Source of the DNA: Leucobacter aridicollis
Lineage (GTDB): Bacteria; Actinomycetota; Actinomycetes; Actinomycetales; Microbacteriaceae
Direction: 5' to 3'
Assembly (NCBI RefSeq): GCF_024399335.1
Contig: NZ_CP075339.1
Location: forward strand, 3,162,001-3,226,000
DNA length: 64,000 bases
Below the pieces are notes generated by a model. It did not search any database, was not told the DNA's origin, and saw only the letters and a program-made list of their open reading frames with translations. Made by a program: the position numbers and the translations under genes. Shown piece after piece: positions 17,558 through 26,513 of the stretch; the stretch's first letter is position 1; every line of letters begins with the position of its first letter.

Positions 17558-18331
17558 ATGTTACGCATCGATCTCAACAGCGACCTCGGCGAACACTACG
17601 GGCCGTGGCGCATGGGTGACGACGAAAGCATGCTTGAGACCGTCACCAGCGCGAACATCGCCTGCGGTTTCCATGCCGGCGACCCCAAAACTGCGCTCGC
17701 GACAGTGACGACCGCGTCCGCACGCGGGGTCTCAGTCGGGGCGCACGTCGCCTACCCGGATCTCGTTGGCTTCGGGCGGCGCCCGATGACGCTGCCAGCG
17801 GACGAGCTCGAGGCCGACATTATTTACCAGATAGGCGCGCTCAAAGCGATCGCCCACGCAGCAGGCACGCGGGTAAGCTACGTCAAGCCGCACGGCGCCC
17901 TCTATAACAGCATCGCCTTCAACGAAGCGGAGGCCGCAACAGTCATCTCGGCGATCAAGCGGGTCAGCCCTGAGCTCGCGCTTGTGTGCCTCGCGGGTTC
18001 GCCGCTCGTTGAGCAAGCGCGCGCCGCCGGACTTCGCGCCGTGCCCGAGGCATTCGCCGACCGCGCCTACGAACCGAGCGGGGCGCTCGTGTCGCGCGCC
18101 GAGCCGGGGGCTGTCATGCATGACCCGGAACTCGTTGCGGAGCGCATGCTGCGGCTCGTACAGCACGGCACCCTGGCGGCACGAGACGGCAGCACCGTCG
18201 CCGTCGAGGCCGAGTCGATCTGTGTGCACGGCGACAGCCCCGATGCCGTCGATATGGCGCGGGCAGTGCGCGCACGACTCCTCAACGCGGGCGTCGAACT
18301 CGCGGCCTTCAGCGGGCCGGCACACGCATGA
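17558..18331 (+). CDS. pxpA: 5-oxoprolinase subunit A (LamB/YcsF family)
   Basis: A 257-residue cytosolic protein, subunit of the ATP-dependent PxpABC 5-oxoprolinase that opens 5-oxo-L-proline to L-glutamate. Family motifs: [12 protein letters not shown] at the N-terminus, [12 protein letters not shown] near residue 33, [15 protein letters not shown] near residue 61, [10 protein letters not shown] near residue 108, and [11 protein letters not shown] near the C-terminus. The ribosome site AGAAAGGGG precedes the ATG. Its stop overlaps the next start (ATGA), indicating tight coupling with pxpBC. Confidence 0.93.
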   Translation: MLRIDLNSDLGEHYGPWRMGDDESMLETVTSANIACGFHAGDPKTALATVTTASARGVSVGAHVAYPDLVGFGRRPMTLPADELEADIIYQIGALKAIAHAAGTRVSYVKPHGALYNSIAFNEAEAATVISAIKRVSPELALVCLAGSPLVEQARAAGLRAVPEAFADRAYEPSGALVSRAEPGAVMHDPELVAERMLRLVQHGTLAARDGSTVAVEAESICVHGDSPDAVDMARAVRARLLNAGVELAAFSGPAHA

Positions 18332-19962
18332 CGGTCGCTCGGCCTAGCGTCAAGCCGGCCGGAACCACTGCCGCGCTCATCGACTGCGGATCCCTGGAGA
18401 GTGCACTCCGCGTGTTCGCCGCGCTTGCGGTCGCGCGTGAGCACGGCGAGCTTCACGCGGACGAGCTCGTGCCCGCGGCCGAGACAGTACTGGTGCTCGG
18501 CGGCGCCGGCCACGACCCGCGAGCACTCGCCGCCGCCCTTCCCGCGCTGCTCGATCGCTCTGACACCGCAGCACGCACGCAGCACGCAGGCCCCGAGGTC
18601 GTCATCCCAGTGCACTACACGGGGCCAGACCTCGCTGAAGTTGCGTCCCTCACCGGCATGAGCGAGGACGCCGTCATCGCACGGCACACCGCCGCCAGCT
18701 ATGTGGTCGCGTTCACCGGTTTCGCACCGGGCTTCGCCTACCTCTCCGGCGGCGACCCCGCCCTCGTCGTCCCCAGACGCGAGACGCCGAGACCGCGCAT
18801 CCAGCCGGGAGCCGTCGGCCTCGCAGGCCAATTCTCCGGCGTCTACCCGCGTGAGAGCCCCGGCGGCTGGCAGATCATCGGCGCTACGAGCGCGCGGATG
18901 TGGGACACCGAGCGGGAACAGCCCGCGGTGCTTGTAGCGGGCGGCCGAGTCCGATTCACGGCGGTTCGCGAGGAGGCAAAGATCGCCGCTGTCCAGGCTT
19001 CGGCCCCGACGGCGCGCCGCGCCCCCGATGAGAATCTCCCAGCCGCGACTCTCCGCGTCGTAGACGCCGGGCTCCAGACCCTCGTACAAGACGCGGGCCG
19101 TCTCGGCGCCGCCGCAATGGGTGTGGGCCGCGCGGGAACCGCGATCCGCCGTTCCTATCGGCTTGGGAACGCGCTCGTCGGCAACGCCCCCGGCGCGGCA
19201 GCCCTTGAACTCAGTCACGGCGGCTTTGCTGCCGACGCCCTCGCAACCACAGTGCTCGCTCTCACCGGTGCGACGCGGGCGGGCCGCGTCACCGGTCCCT
19301 TTGGTGCACGGAATGTGCCCCACGGCGCCCCCTTCCGGCTCAGCGCAGGCGAGCGGCTCACACTTGGCGCCGCGGAGCGCGGGCTGCGCTCGATCCTCTC
19401 TTTGCGAGGGGGTATCGGTGGCGATGCCTTCCTCGGCAGCCGCGCGCGCGACACCCTCGCTGAACTCGGCCCCGCGCCGGTCGCCGTCGGCGACGAAATC
19501 CGTCCGGCGGGCGCGGCAACGTATGCGGTCGGCGCACCCACGGGGCAGGATCCTGACCTTCCCGCGCCGGGCGACGTCACGACGCTCCGGGTCATACTCG
19601 GCCCACGCGATGACTGGTTCGACGCCGAAGCCGTCGCTCGCCTCACAGGTCAATCCTGGATGGTCGCGCCGCAGAGCGACCGCGTCGGCGTGCGGCTCGC
19701 TGGCGAACCGCTCCGCCGAGACGAGGCTCACGCAGGCGTTGAGCTCCCGAGCGAGGGCGTCGTGCTCGGCGCTCTCCAGGTTCCACCCGACGGCCAGCCG
19801 GTGCTCTTCCTCGCAGACCACCCGCTTACCGGCGGCTACCCCGTCATCGCCGTCGTCCACGACGACGACGTCGACCTCGCCGCGCAGCTCACCCCGGGCA
19901 GCGCCGTGCGATTCACTCTCATCGCGGACGCGCCGCGCACACGAACGGAGACACGACAGTGA
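18328..19962 (+). CDS. pxpBC: 5-oxoprolinase subunits B and C fused (KipI-KipA / urea-carboxylase CT-like)
   Basis: A 544-residue fusion. Residues 1 to about 215 form the KipI/PxpB domain ([35 protein letters not shown] and GGWQIIGAT). Residues about 240-540 form the KipA/PxpC domain ([33 protein letters not shown] and the cyclophilin-like C-terminal part). These two domains are homologous to the carboxyltransferase part of urea carboxylase. In most genomes they are separate genes. It overlaps pxpA by 4 bp and the biotin carboxylase gene by 4 bp. Known role: 5-oxoproline hydrolysis with PxpA. A biotin-dependent role is an alternative given the next gene. Confidence 0.92.
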   Translation: MTVARPSVKPAGTTAALIDCGSLESALRVFAALAVAREHGELHADELVPAAETVLVLGGAGHDPRALAAALPALLDRSDTAARTQHAGPEVVIPVHYTGPDLAEVASLTGMSEDAVIARHTAASYVVAFTGFAPGFAYLSGGDPALVVPRRETPRPRIQPGAVGLAGQFSGVYPRESPGGWQIIGATSARMWDTEREQPAVLVAGGRVRFTAVREEAKIAAVQASAPTARRAPDENLPAATLRVVDAGLQTLVQDAGRLGAAAMGVGRAGTAIRRSYRLGNALVGNAPGAAALELSHGGFAADALATTVLALTGATRAGRVTGPFGARNVPHGAPFRLSAGERLTLGAAERGLRSILSLRGGIGGDAFLGSRARDTLAELGPAPVAVGDEIRPAGAATYAVGAPTGQDPDLPAPGDVTTLRVILGPRDDWFDAEAVARLTGQSWMVAPQSDRVGVRLAGEPLRRDEAHAGVELPSEGVVLGALQVPPDGQPVLFLADHPLTGGYPVIAVVHDDDVDLAAQLTPGSAVRFTLIADAPRTRTETRQ

Positions 19963-21701
19963 CACTCACCAAGATCCTCATCGCGAACCGCGGGGAGATC
20001 GCCGTCCGCATCATCCGCGCAGCGAACGACGCCGGCATCGCGAGTGTCGCCGTGTACTCCGACGATGACGCAGACGCCCTGCACGTTCGCCTCGCTGACG
20101 AGGCCTACGCGCTGAACGGGGCCACCCCGGGTGAGAGCTACCTCAGCATCGAGAAACTCCTCGCCGTCGCGGCCCGGGCGGGCGTAGACGCTGTACACCC
20201 TGGGTACGGGTTCCTGTCCGAGCGCGCCGACTTCGCGACCGCAGTGCTCGATGCCGGTCTCACATGGATCGGACCAGACCCCCAAACCATCGAGACGCTC
20301 GGCGACAAAGCGCGCGCCCGCGCGCTCGCCGCGGAGGTTGGGGCACCCCTCGTTCCCGGCACGCCCGGTGCGGTTTCGGGCGTGGACGACGTCTTTGCGT
20401 TCGCCGACGAGCACGGCCTCCCGCTTGCAATCAAGGCGGTCTTCGGCGGCGGCGGTCGCGGCATGCGCGTCGTGCGGGAACGCGCGGACATCGCTGACGC
20501 CTACGACGCTGCGGTGCGCGAGGCAACCGCGGCCTTCGGCAAGGGCGACTGTCTCGTCGAACGTTTCCTCGACAGGCCCCGCCATATCGAGGCGCAAGTG
20601 CTCGGCGACCGGCACGGACGGATCGAAGTGCTCGGCACTCGCGACTGCTCGCTGCAGCGTCGCAATCAGAAGCTCGTAGAGGAGGCCCCAGCCCCCTTCA
20701 TCTCAGACGAGCTTCGCGCACGGATCCACGACGCTGCCGCCGCGGTGTGCGCTGCAGCGAACTACGTCGGCGCTGGCACCGTCGAATTTCTCCTCGGCGA
20801 CGACGGCACGCTGTCGTTTCTCGAGGTGAACACGCGCCTCCAGGTCGAACACCCCATCACCGAGGCAGTGACAGGCGTCGACCTCGTGCAGCAGCAGTTC
20901 ATCATCGCCGCGGGCAACCCGATGACCGTGCCCGCCACGGTCCCTGCATTCGGGCACGCGTTCGAGTTCCGCATCAACGCGGAAGACCCCGGCCTCGGCT
21001 ACCTCCCGACGCCGGGCACCATTGCGCGGCTCGAGCTACCCGCCGGCCCCGGCGTTCGCGTGGACTCCGGCGTATACCAGGGATACTCGGTGCCGGGTAG
21101 CTTCGACTCGATGCTCGCGAAACTCGTCGTATGGGGCGCAGACCGCGAGGAGGCGCTCCGGAGGTCACGGCGCGCGCTCGCCGAGTTCGTGGTCGATGGT
21201 GTCGCGACAGTGCTGCCCTTCCACAGGTCCGTCGTCGCTGACGACGCATTCACTGCGCCGGGCGGCGCGTTCGGGGTTCACACCCGCTGGATCGAGGAGG
21301 AATCCACGGCCGTGTTCGAGCCCGCGGCCGCCGTCCCAGCCCCAGGAGTGCCGCGACTCACACGCCTGCCGATCGAGCTCGACGGCAAGATCGTCGAGCT
21401 CGGGCTGCCCGAGAGCCTGCTCGCCCGGCTCGAGACTGGGGCCGTGACGCAGGGCGCCGGTGAAGCCGGTGAGGGCGCCGGAGAAGCCTCTGCCGGGGCG
21501 CTCACCGCCCCCTTCGCGTCCACCCTCGCGTCGTGGTCGGTCGCAGACGGCGCCGTCGTTCAGGCTGGCGACACGGTAGCGCTGCTTGAAGCGATGAAGA
21601 TGGAGGTGCCCGTCAAGGCGCCTATCTCTGGCACGCTTCGATACGGCGCCGTCAGTGGCGTTGCGCTTGCGGCGGGCGCCTCGATCGGAAGCATTGACTA
21701 G
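19959..21701 (+). CDS. Biotin carboxylase fused to a biotin carboxyl carrier domain
   Basis: A 580-residue protein. The biotin carboxylase core covers about residues 1-445: IANRGEIAVRIIRAANDAGI, HPGYGFLSERADFA, ATP-grasp loop GGGGRGMRVV, EVNTRLQVEHPITE. A linker follows, then a BCCP domain with EAMKMEVPV, the biotinylated Lys being K547. It would carboxylate its own biotin using ATP and bicarbonate. No canonical acyl-CoA carboxyltransferase lies nearby; the only carboxyltransferase-like partner is the preceding pxpBC product. Start GTG overlaps the pxpBC stop (GTGA). Annotated in isolation this would be an AccC/AccA3-like subunit. Confidence 0.92.
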   Translation: MTLTKILIANRGEIAVRIIRAANDAGIASVAVYSDDDADALHVRLADEAYALNGATPGESYLSIEKLLAVAARAGVDAVHPGYGFLSERADFATAVLDAGLTWIGPDPQTIETLGDKARARALAAEVGAPLVPGTPGAVSGVDDVFAFADEHGLPLAIKAVFGGGGRGMRVVRERADIADAYDAAVREATAAFGKGDCLVERFLDRPRHIEAQVLGDRHGRIEVLGTRDCSLQRRNQKLVEEAPAPFISDELRARIHDAAAAVCAAANYVGAGTVEFLLGDDGTLSFLEVNTRLQVEHPITEAVTGVDLVQQQFIIAAGNPMTVPATVPAFGHAFEFRINAEDPGLGYLPTPGTIARLELPAGPGVRVDSGVYQGYSVPGSFDSMLAKLVVWGADREEALRRSRRALAEFVVDGVATVLPFHRSVVADDAFTAPGGAFGVHTRWIEEESTAVFEPAAAVPAPGVPRLTRLPIELDGKIVELGLPESLLARLETGAVTQGAGEAGEGAGEASAGALTAPFASTLASWSVADGAVVQAGDTVALLEAMKMEVPVKAPISGTLRYGAVSGVALAAGASIGSID

Positions 21702-21752
21702 CGGCCGTACCCGACCAACGTACGACTCACCAACGACGGTAGGAGGAACACC

Positions 21753-22556
21753 GTGCCCAACTCACTCGCAACCCCCGCTCAGCTGGCCGCAGCACGAGAG
21801 GCTCGGGCGGGCTATCGGGCGGGCCTCGTCGCGCCGACGAGCGGAGTCGCCCACGGCCTCGTCCAGGCAAACCTCATCTCGGTGCCGGCTGACTGGGCGT
21901 ACGACGTGCTGCTGTACGCGCAGCGCAACCCCCAAGCGTGTCCGGTGCTCGAAGTACTGGATGCAGGCGCAACCGAGTCGCTGCTTGCTCCCGGCTCAGA
22001 CCTTCGCACCGACATCCCGAAGTACCGGGTGTGGCGCAACGGTGAGCTTGCGGAGGAGCCGACCGACGCCTCTGCCGCCTGGGAGGAGCATCCCGACCTC
22101 GTTTCGTTTCTCATCGGCTGCAGCTTCACGTTCGAGGCCGGGCTCGTCGATGCGGGCATCGAGATCAGGCACCAAACCCTCGAGCGCAACGTGCCGATGT
22201 ACCGCACGAATCGGCAGTGCGCGCCGGCGGGCAGGCTCGCCGGCGAGCTCGTCGTCTCGATGCGCCCCGTCCCTGGCGACCGCGTGGCGGACGCGGTGCG
22301 GATCTCGGGCCGTTACCCCGCCGTGCACGGCGCTCCCGTGCACGTTGGTGACGCCGCCGGTCTCGGTATCGCCGATGTGCAGGCGCCCGACTTCGGAGAT
22401 TCCCCCGAGATTCGCGCCGGCGAGGTGCCTGTCTTCTGGGCCTGCGGCGTGACTCCTCAGGCAGCCATCATGGCGTCGAAGCCACCGTTCGCGCTCACGC
22501 ACGCCCCCGGCTACATGTTCGTGACCGACGTGCCCGACGCGAACTACATGGTGTGA
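21753..22556 (+). CDS. YcsI / DUF1445 family putative hydro-lyase (D-glutamate cyclase-like)
   Basis: A 267-residue cytosolic protein. Seen: [78 protein letters not shown] and [12 protein letters not shown], the conserved blocks of the family. Mammalian D-glutamate cyclase, which converts D-glutamate to 5-oxo-D-proline, contains this domain, so a place beside 5-oxoprolinase genes is chemically sensible. The start is GTG with a strong AGGAGG site. It follows the biotin carboxylase gene by 51 bp and closes the island, in the role of ycsI in Bacillus. Confidence 0.88.
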   Translation: MPNSLATPAQLAAAREARAGYRAGLVAPTSGVAHGLVQANLISVPADWAYDVLLYAQRNPQACPVLEVLDAGATESLLAPGSDLRTDIPKYRVWRNGELAEEPTDASAAWEEHPDLVSFLIGCSFTFEAGLVDAGIEIRHQTLERNVPMYRTNRQCAPAGRLAGELVVSMRPVPGDRVADAVRISGRYPAVHGAPVHVGDAAGLGIADVQAPDFGDSPEIRAGEVPVFWACGVTPQAAIMASKPPFALTHAPGYMFVTDVPDANYMV

Positions 22557-22671
22557 GGCGCGGGCGGTAGCGGCGGTCAGACCAGGCCGCCCTTCCCGCG
22601 GTTGCCGCCAAGTCCCAAGAAAAGCGACTCATGTATCTGATTTAGAATACGTAAGCAGCTAGGGTCGAGTC

Positions 22672-23346
22672 ATGCCTCGCAAACGATACTCTTCGTCGGC
22701 CGCTCTGAGCAGGGCCGCCATCCTCACCTTGCTTGCCGCGGGTGTCTCTCTCACTGGCTGCAGCCCCGTGGCCGAGGTCTCGGCTCCAGAAGCCGACCCA
22801 GCAGAAGAACTCTTTGACAGTGAAGAGCTCGACCTGACTGCGAAGATCATCGCTGACGAGGCCCCAGATGATCTCTTCTGGAGCATTCCACAGCCGCTCC
22901 CTGACGGTTGGGAGGTTGAGGACTTCCCTGAGGAGCGAGTCGCTCAAGTGACGGTTTCACCGCACTGCATCATTCAGTTTCATCAGTCGGTTGGACATGC
23001 GGATCCGGATTCACCGGATTCGGCGGAAGTCGCCAGAGACTTCACGTTGGAACTCGGCCAGGAGGCGTTCCACACGGAAGTCACTGTGGAGGGGGAGCAG
23101 CCGGTGATGCTGGGGGCGTTCGTCAACGACGGAGCGTTGGAAGCCCAGTTTTCTTTCGCGAAGGCCAGTTTTGCTGCTGAAGCAGAACCGCAGCTCGGTG
23201 GAACGACATACGCCTATCGTGCTGGTACTTACGCGTTAATTGCATTCGCGGCCTGCGGTGATCACGAATACCCGAAGCAAGGCGAAGACATGCGCGCGTT
23301 CATCGAGAATTCTCGCGCAAGCGTCACCTTCGCTTCGGAAGAGTGA
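22672..23346 (+). CDS. Predicted lipoprotein of unknown function
   Basis: A 224-residue exported protein. The signal peptide has a basic N-terminus (PRKRYSSS), a hydrophobic core (AAILTLLAAGVSL) and a lipobox LTGC ending at about residue 26. The mature part is acidic (PEADPAEELFDSEELD) and beta-rich with two later cysteines (PHCIIQF and AACGDHEY) that could form a disulphide. I do not recognise a domain. The upstream region (22620-22671) is AT-richer than its surroundings and may hold its promoter. It converges on an MFS gene. Confidence 0.75.
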   Translation: MPRKRYSSSAALSRAAILTLLAAGVSLTGCSPVAEVSAPEADPAEELFDSEELDLTAKIIADEAPDDLFWSIPQPLPDGWEVEDFPEERVAQVTVSPHCIIQFHQSVGHADPDSPDSAEVARDFTLELGQEAFHTEVTVEGEQPVMLGAFVNDGALEAQFSFAKASFAAEAEPQLGGTTYAYRAGTYALIAFAACGDHEYPKQGEDMRAFIENSRASVTFASEE

Positions 23347-23365
23347 GCTCTACCAATCAGGAGCG

Positions 23366-23390
23366 CCGGTGTTCGCGAGATTCGCACCGG
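23366..23390 (+). terminator. Weak hairpin downstream of the lipoprotein gene
   Basis: CCGGTG / CACCGG arms of 6 bp around a 13-nt loop, 20 bp after the stop. A second small stem, CATCCG / CGGATG, lies at 23439-23457 in the same 151-bp convergent gap. Either could terminate; neither has a U-tract. Confidence 0.4.
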
Positions 23391-23497
23391 GGATGGGTGA
23401 CAAGGTGTCCGTGAAGCACCATCTCTTACCGCATCCTTCATCCGCTCCGACCGGATGGCTCATTCCGTAAGGGCTCCATCTCACGAGAAGTCTCGGG

Positions 23498-24748
23498 TCA
23501 GGTCCGACCGTCCTTCCGCGGCATCCAGCGGAGGAACGCCCAGGTACCGAACAGCCCGATCACGCCCATCGCCGCAGTTGCGACCCCGATTGGGGCGACG
23601 GCAGCCATGCCCGAGAACAGCAAAGGCGCTGCGGCGGCGCCCGCGCTGGTGAGCGTGCGCCACGAGCCGAGGAAGGGCGCCGGGTTCTGCTTGGGAGCGA
23701 GGTCGGCGCCGAGCGTGAGCAGCAGTCCGCTTGATAGGCCGTTTGCAACTCCGATAGCGGCGGCGAGCGCAACGAACCACGAGGCTGCCGAGTCCCAGCC
23801 GCTCGTGAGCGAGAGCGTGAGAAACGCAACACTCATGATGAGCATCGACGGCACCACGGCCCACAGCCTGCCGAAGCGATCCATGACCTGGCCACTCGCG
23901 TAAAACAGCGCAAAGTCGAGTGCTCCCGAGATGCCGACAACGAGTGAGATCGTCTGGGCGTCGAGGCCGATCGCGACGCCCCAGATCGGCAGCACGACCT
24001 GGCGGGCTGCACGCAGCGCGGAGAGCGTGGACGCTGCGAGGCCGAGCCGGGCGAGCACGGCGCGGAACCTGATCATGGTGCTGAACACCCCGTCTTTTAC
24101 GCCAGGGCTGTCTGGCAAGCTCACACCAGCGGTCGCTTCGCCGGTGACTGGCTCGCGCGCGCCTGCTTCGAACTCGCGCTCCGGGTCTGGGCCGAACCAC
24201 ACGAGCAACACTGTCGCGGCGAGGCACGCAATGAGGAACCAAATGACGGCGCTCTCGTGTCCGTTCGCCCCCAGCAGCAGCGCTCCGACAAACGGCCCGA
24301 GGAACATCCCGAAGCGGTAGCTCCCGCCAAGGAGCGCAAGCGCCCTGGCGCGGAAGTGGAACGGCACGTGCGTCGCCATGAACGAGTGCCTGGCGAGCCC
24401 GAACGCCGCGGCACAGAACCCATTGATAAAGATCGCGAGGGCAAGCACGCCGACATTCGAGGCGAACGGGAGCATCAGCGCGCCTGCGAGCGCGAGAAAA
24501 CCTGAGACCACCATCGCCATGCGCTCGCCGACCTTCGCGACAAGCCACCCTGCCGGGATGTTTCCGCAGAGCTGCCCGACGACGAGCGCGGACGCGACAA
24601 GACCGGAGGTCGCGAGATCGGCCCCGGCGCGGGTCGCCATCGTGGGAATGAGCGGGATCAGCGCGCCTTGCCCGAGGGCGAACAGCAGTGTCGGCCCGTA
24701 GATCATTGGGGCGAGCCGCAGCAGAAACTTCGCGATCGGTTCAGCCAC
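23498..24748 (-). CDS. MFS transporter
   Basis: A 416-residue integral membrane protein with 12 predicted helices of the major facilitator fold. Seen: the loop 2-3 region GWLVAKVGERMAMV (variant of G.l.D..GrR), helix 4-5 region GLARHSFMATHVPFHFRARALALLG, and the central loop between helices 6 and 7 (GPDPEREFEAGAREP, acidic). Helix 5 GGSYRFGMFLGPFVGALLL fits drug:H+ antiporters of 12-helix type, but no substrate can be assigned. Convergent with the lipoprotein gene and divergent from the lipoate ligase. Confidence 0.87.
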   Translation of the reverse strand: MAEPIAKFLLRLAPMIYGPTLLFALGQGALIPLIPTMATRAGADLATSGLVASALVVGQLCGNIPAGWLVAKVGERMAMVVSGFLALAGALMLPFASNVGVLALAIFINGFCAAAFGLARHSFMATHVPFHFRARALALLGGSYRFGMFLGPFVGALLLGANGHESAVIWFLIACLAATVLLVWFGPDPEREFEAGAREPVTGEATAGVSLPDSPGVKDGVFSTMIRFRAVLARLGLAASTLSALRAARQVVLPIWGVAIGLDAQTISLVVGISGALDFALFYASGQVMDRFGRLWAVVPSMLIMSVAFLTLSLTSGWDSAASWFVALAAAIGVANGLSSGLLLTLGADLAPKQNPAPFLGSWRTLTSAGAAAAPLLFSGMAAVAPIGVATAAMGVIGLFGTWAFLRWMPRKDGRT

Positions 24749-24862
24749 GACGGTTCCTGTTCATTCTCTTCACCTTACTCCTGCGGAACCCGCACGCCGC
24801 GCCAGCATGGCCCTCGCGAGCGCCGAGGAGTACCCTTGGGGGTACGGCACAAGGAGGGTGAC

Positions 24863-25912
24863 ATGCACGGCGAATACAAGGTTCCCGGGGGCAAGCTCGT
24901 TGTCGTCGACTTCGAAGTCGACGAGGGCAAGATCGTTGATTTCAGGCTCTCCGGAGACTTCTTCCTCGAACCCGACGAGGCCCTCCTCGACATCAACGCT
25001 GCGGTCGAAGGGATGAACCCGAACTCAACGATCGAGGAGTTTGCGAACGCCATCAGGCAGGCGCTCCCGAGCGAGGTGCATCTGCTCGGGTTCACCCCAG
25101 ACTCTGTCGGCGTCGCCATCCGCCGCGGTGTCACCGGCGCCGCCCACTGGCGCGACTACGACTGGCAGATCGTCCGCGAGCCGGCAGTCGCACCCATGCT
25201 CAACGCTGCGCTTGACGAAGTGCTCACGACCGCAGTCGGCGAGGGGCTTCGCGGCCCGACGCTACGCATCTGGGAGTGGAACGAACCCGCAGTCATCATC
25301 GGCTCCTTCCAGTCGGTGAAAAACGAGGTCGACGAGGAGGCCGCTGCCGAGCATAACGCGACACTGGTGCGACGTATCTCGGGCGGTGGGGCCATGTATA
25401 TGGAGCCCGAGGCGAGCATCACGTATGCGCTCTACATTCCCGGCGAGCTTGTGCGGGGGATGTCGTTCGCCGACTCATACGCGTACCTCGACGACTGGGT
25501 GCTCGAGGCACTGAAATCGCTCGGCATCGACGCCGTTTACAAGCCACTCAATGACATCACGAGCCCGCTTGGCAAGATCGGTGGGGCCGCACAGAAGCGG
25601 CTTGGCTCGGGGGCGATCCTGCACCACGTGACGATGGCGTATGACATGGATCCAACGGCGATGACGTCTGTTCTCAGGATCGGACGCGAGAAGCTCTCTG
25701 ACAAGGGCACCGCGAGCGCGCAGAAGCGAGTCGACCCGCTGAAGAGCCAGACCGGCAAGACGCGCGAGGAGATCGTCGAGCGCATGATTGAGGTCTTCCA
25801 GCGTCGCCACGGCGGCGTGATGGGCGAGGTCACTGAGGGCGAGTGGGACGCAGCTGAGCGGCTCGTCGAGCAGAAGTTCTCAACCGAGGAGTGGCTGCGG
25901 CGCGTGCCGTAG
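24863..25912 (+). CDS. lplA: Lipoate-protein ligase with accessory domain at the N-terminus
   Basis: A 349-residue enzyme that activates lipoate with ATP and attaches it to E2/GcvH lipoyl domains. Residues 1 to about 95 form an accessory domain (YKVPGGKLVVVDFEVDEGKI, then PDEALLDINAAVEGM). The catalytic BPL/LplA domain follows, with LRIWEWNEPAVIIGSFQSV, the RRISGGGAMYM lipoate loop and the adenylate lysine in KIGGAAQKR. In E. coli LplA the accessory domain is C-terminal; here the order is reversed. The ATG at 24863 has a strong AAGGAGG site. The frame upstream to 24668 is not part of the gene. Confidence 0.9.
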   Translation: MHGEYKVPGGKLVVVDFEVDEGKIVDFRLSGDFFLEPDEALLDINAAVEGMNPNSTIEEFANAIRQALPSEVHLLGFTPDSVGVAIRRGVTGAAHWRDYDWQIVREPAVAPMLNAALDEVLTTAVGEGLRGPTLRIWEWNEPAVIIGSFQSVKNEVDEEAAAEHNATLVRRISGGGAMYMEPEASITYALYIPGELVRGMSFADSYAYLDDWVLEALKSLGIDAVYKPLNDITSPLGKIGGAAQKRLGSGAILHHVTMAYDMDPTAMTSVLRIGREKLSDKGTASAQKRVDPLKSQTGKTREEIVERMIEVFQRRHGGVMGEVTEGEWDAAERLVEQKFSTEEWLRRVP

Positions 25913-25941
25913 CCTTCGACACACAATAAGGAGCAGCGCAC

Positions 25942-26298
25942 ATGATCCGACTCGGCATGGTCACCGTTGATACCGAAGACCCCCGGCCACTCGCGGCATG
26001 GTGGGCTGAGCGTCTCGGTGGCGAGATCGTGCACGATGCAGACGGCTGGTTTTGCATGGTGCGCGCCCCAGAGGCTGCAGTCGCGCTCGGCTTCCAGAAG
26101 GTCGAGGATCCGACCCCGGGCAAGAACCGCATGCACCTTGACTTCGACCGCACCCCTGACGTCGACCGCGATGTGATGGTCGCCGAGTGGGTCGCCGCAG
26201 GTGCGACCCATCTCGGGCGCCGCGGCGAGTCAGACTTCTCGTGGGACACGTTCGCCGACCCCGACGGCAACGAGTTCTGCATCGGCGACCCCCACTAG
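25942..26298 (+). CDS. VOC superfamily (glyoxalase-like) protein
   Basis: A 118-residue single-module vicinal-oxygen-chelate protein of the Glyoxalase_6 type: MIRLGMVTVDTEDPRPLAAW, WAERLGGEIVHD, MHLDFDRTPDVDRDV, WDTFADPDGNEFCIGD. Such proteins act as dimers in resistance, dioxygenase or lyase chemistry, and the specific function cannot be read here. Its ATG has AAGGAG upstream and follows lplA by 29 bp, so the two may be co-transcribed. The stop runs straight into a GGGCACC tandem repeat and a long hairpin. Confidence 0.85.
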   Translation: MIRLGMVTVDTEDPRPLAAWWAERLGGEIVHDADGWFCMVRAPEAAVALGFQKVEDPTPGKNRMHLDFDRTPDVDRDVMVAEWVAAGATHLGRRGESDFSWDTFADPDGNEFCIGDPH

Positions 26299-26338
26299 GG
26301 GCACCCGGGCACCGGGCACCGGGCACCGGGCACCGGGC
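26299..26338. repeat. Heptanucleotide tandem repeat GGGCACC
   Basis: One unit (26299-26305), one extra C, then four perfect head-to-tail GGGCACC units (26307-26334) and a partial GGGC. It begins at the first base after the VOC stop codon. Short G+C repeats of this kind are prone to slippage, so copy number may vary among strains. Confidence 0.85.
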
Positions 26339-26385
26339 TAACGCAACCACACGCCTCGCCTCCGTGGCGCGCTCCGTCACAGCGT

Positions 26386-26448
26386 ATGGGATCTGCAGTT
26401 TCTATGCCGGACCCGCCGGGCGACCGGCATAGAAACTGCAGATCCCAT
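26386..26448. terminator. Long perfect hairpin between convergent genes (25-bp arms, 13-nt loop)
   Basis: Arms at 26386-26410 and 26424-26448 are exact reverse complements over 25 bp, starting ATGGGATCTGCAG on the left. The 13-nt loop is 26411-26423. It lies between the VOC gene (plus, ends 26298) and the MetE-like gene (minus, ends 26514), so it can terminate both. The arms are much longer than termination needs. Confidence 0.75.
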
Positions 26449-26513
26449 GCGGTGTGAGTCAGCACGGCCCAGCCGGCGTGAGCACAGCTCAGGCGGCCAG
26501 GCCGCGAGGGCGC

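Noticed and set aside
18067..19965. 632-codon open frame on the minus strand opposite pxpA/pxpBC
   Set aside because: It mirrors two genes with clear family motifs, lacks any recognisable domain and is Arg/Gly/Glu-rich, as expected for the antisense of a high-GC gene.
26299..26338. CRISPR-like array
   Set aside because: The unit is 7 bp with no spacers; it is a simple tandem repeat.
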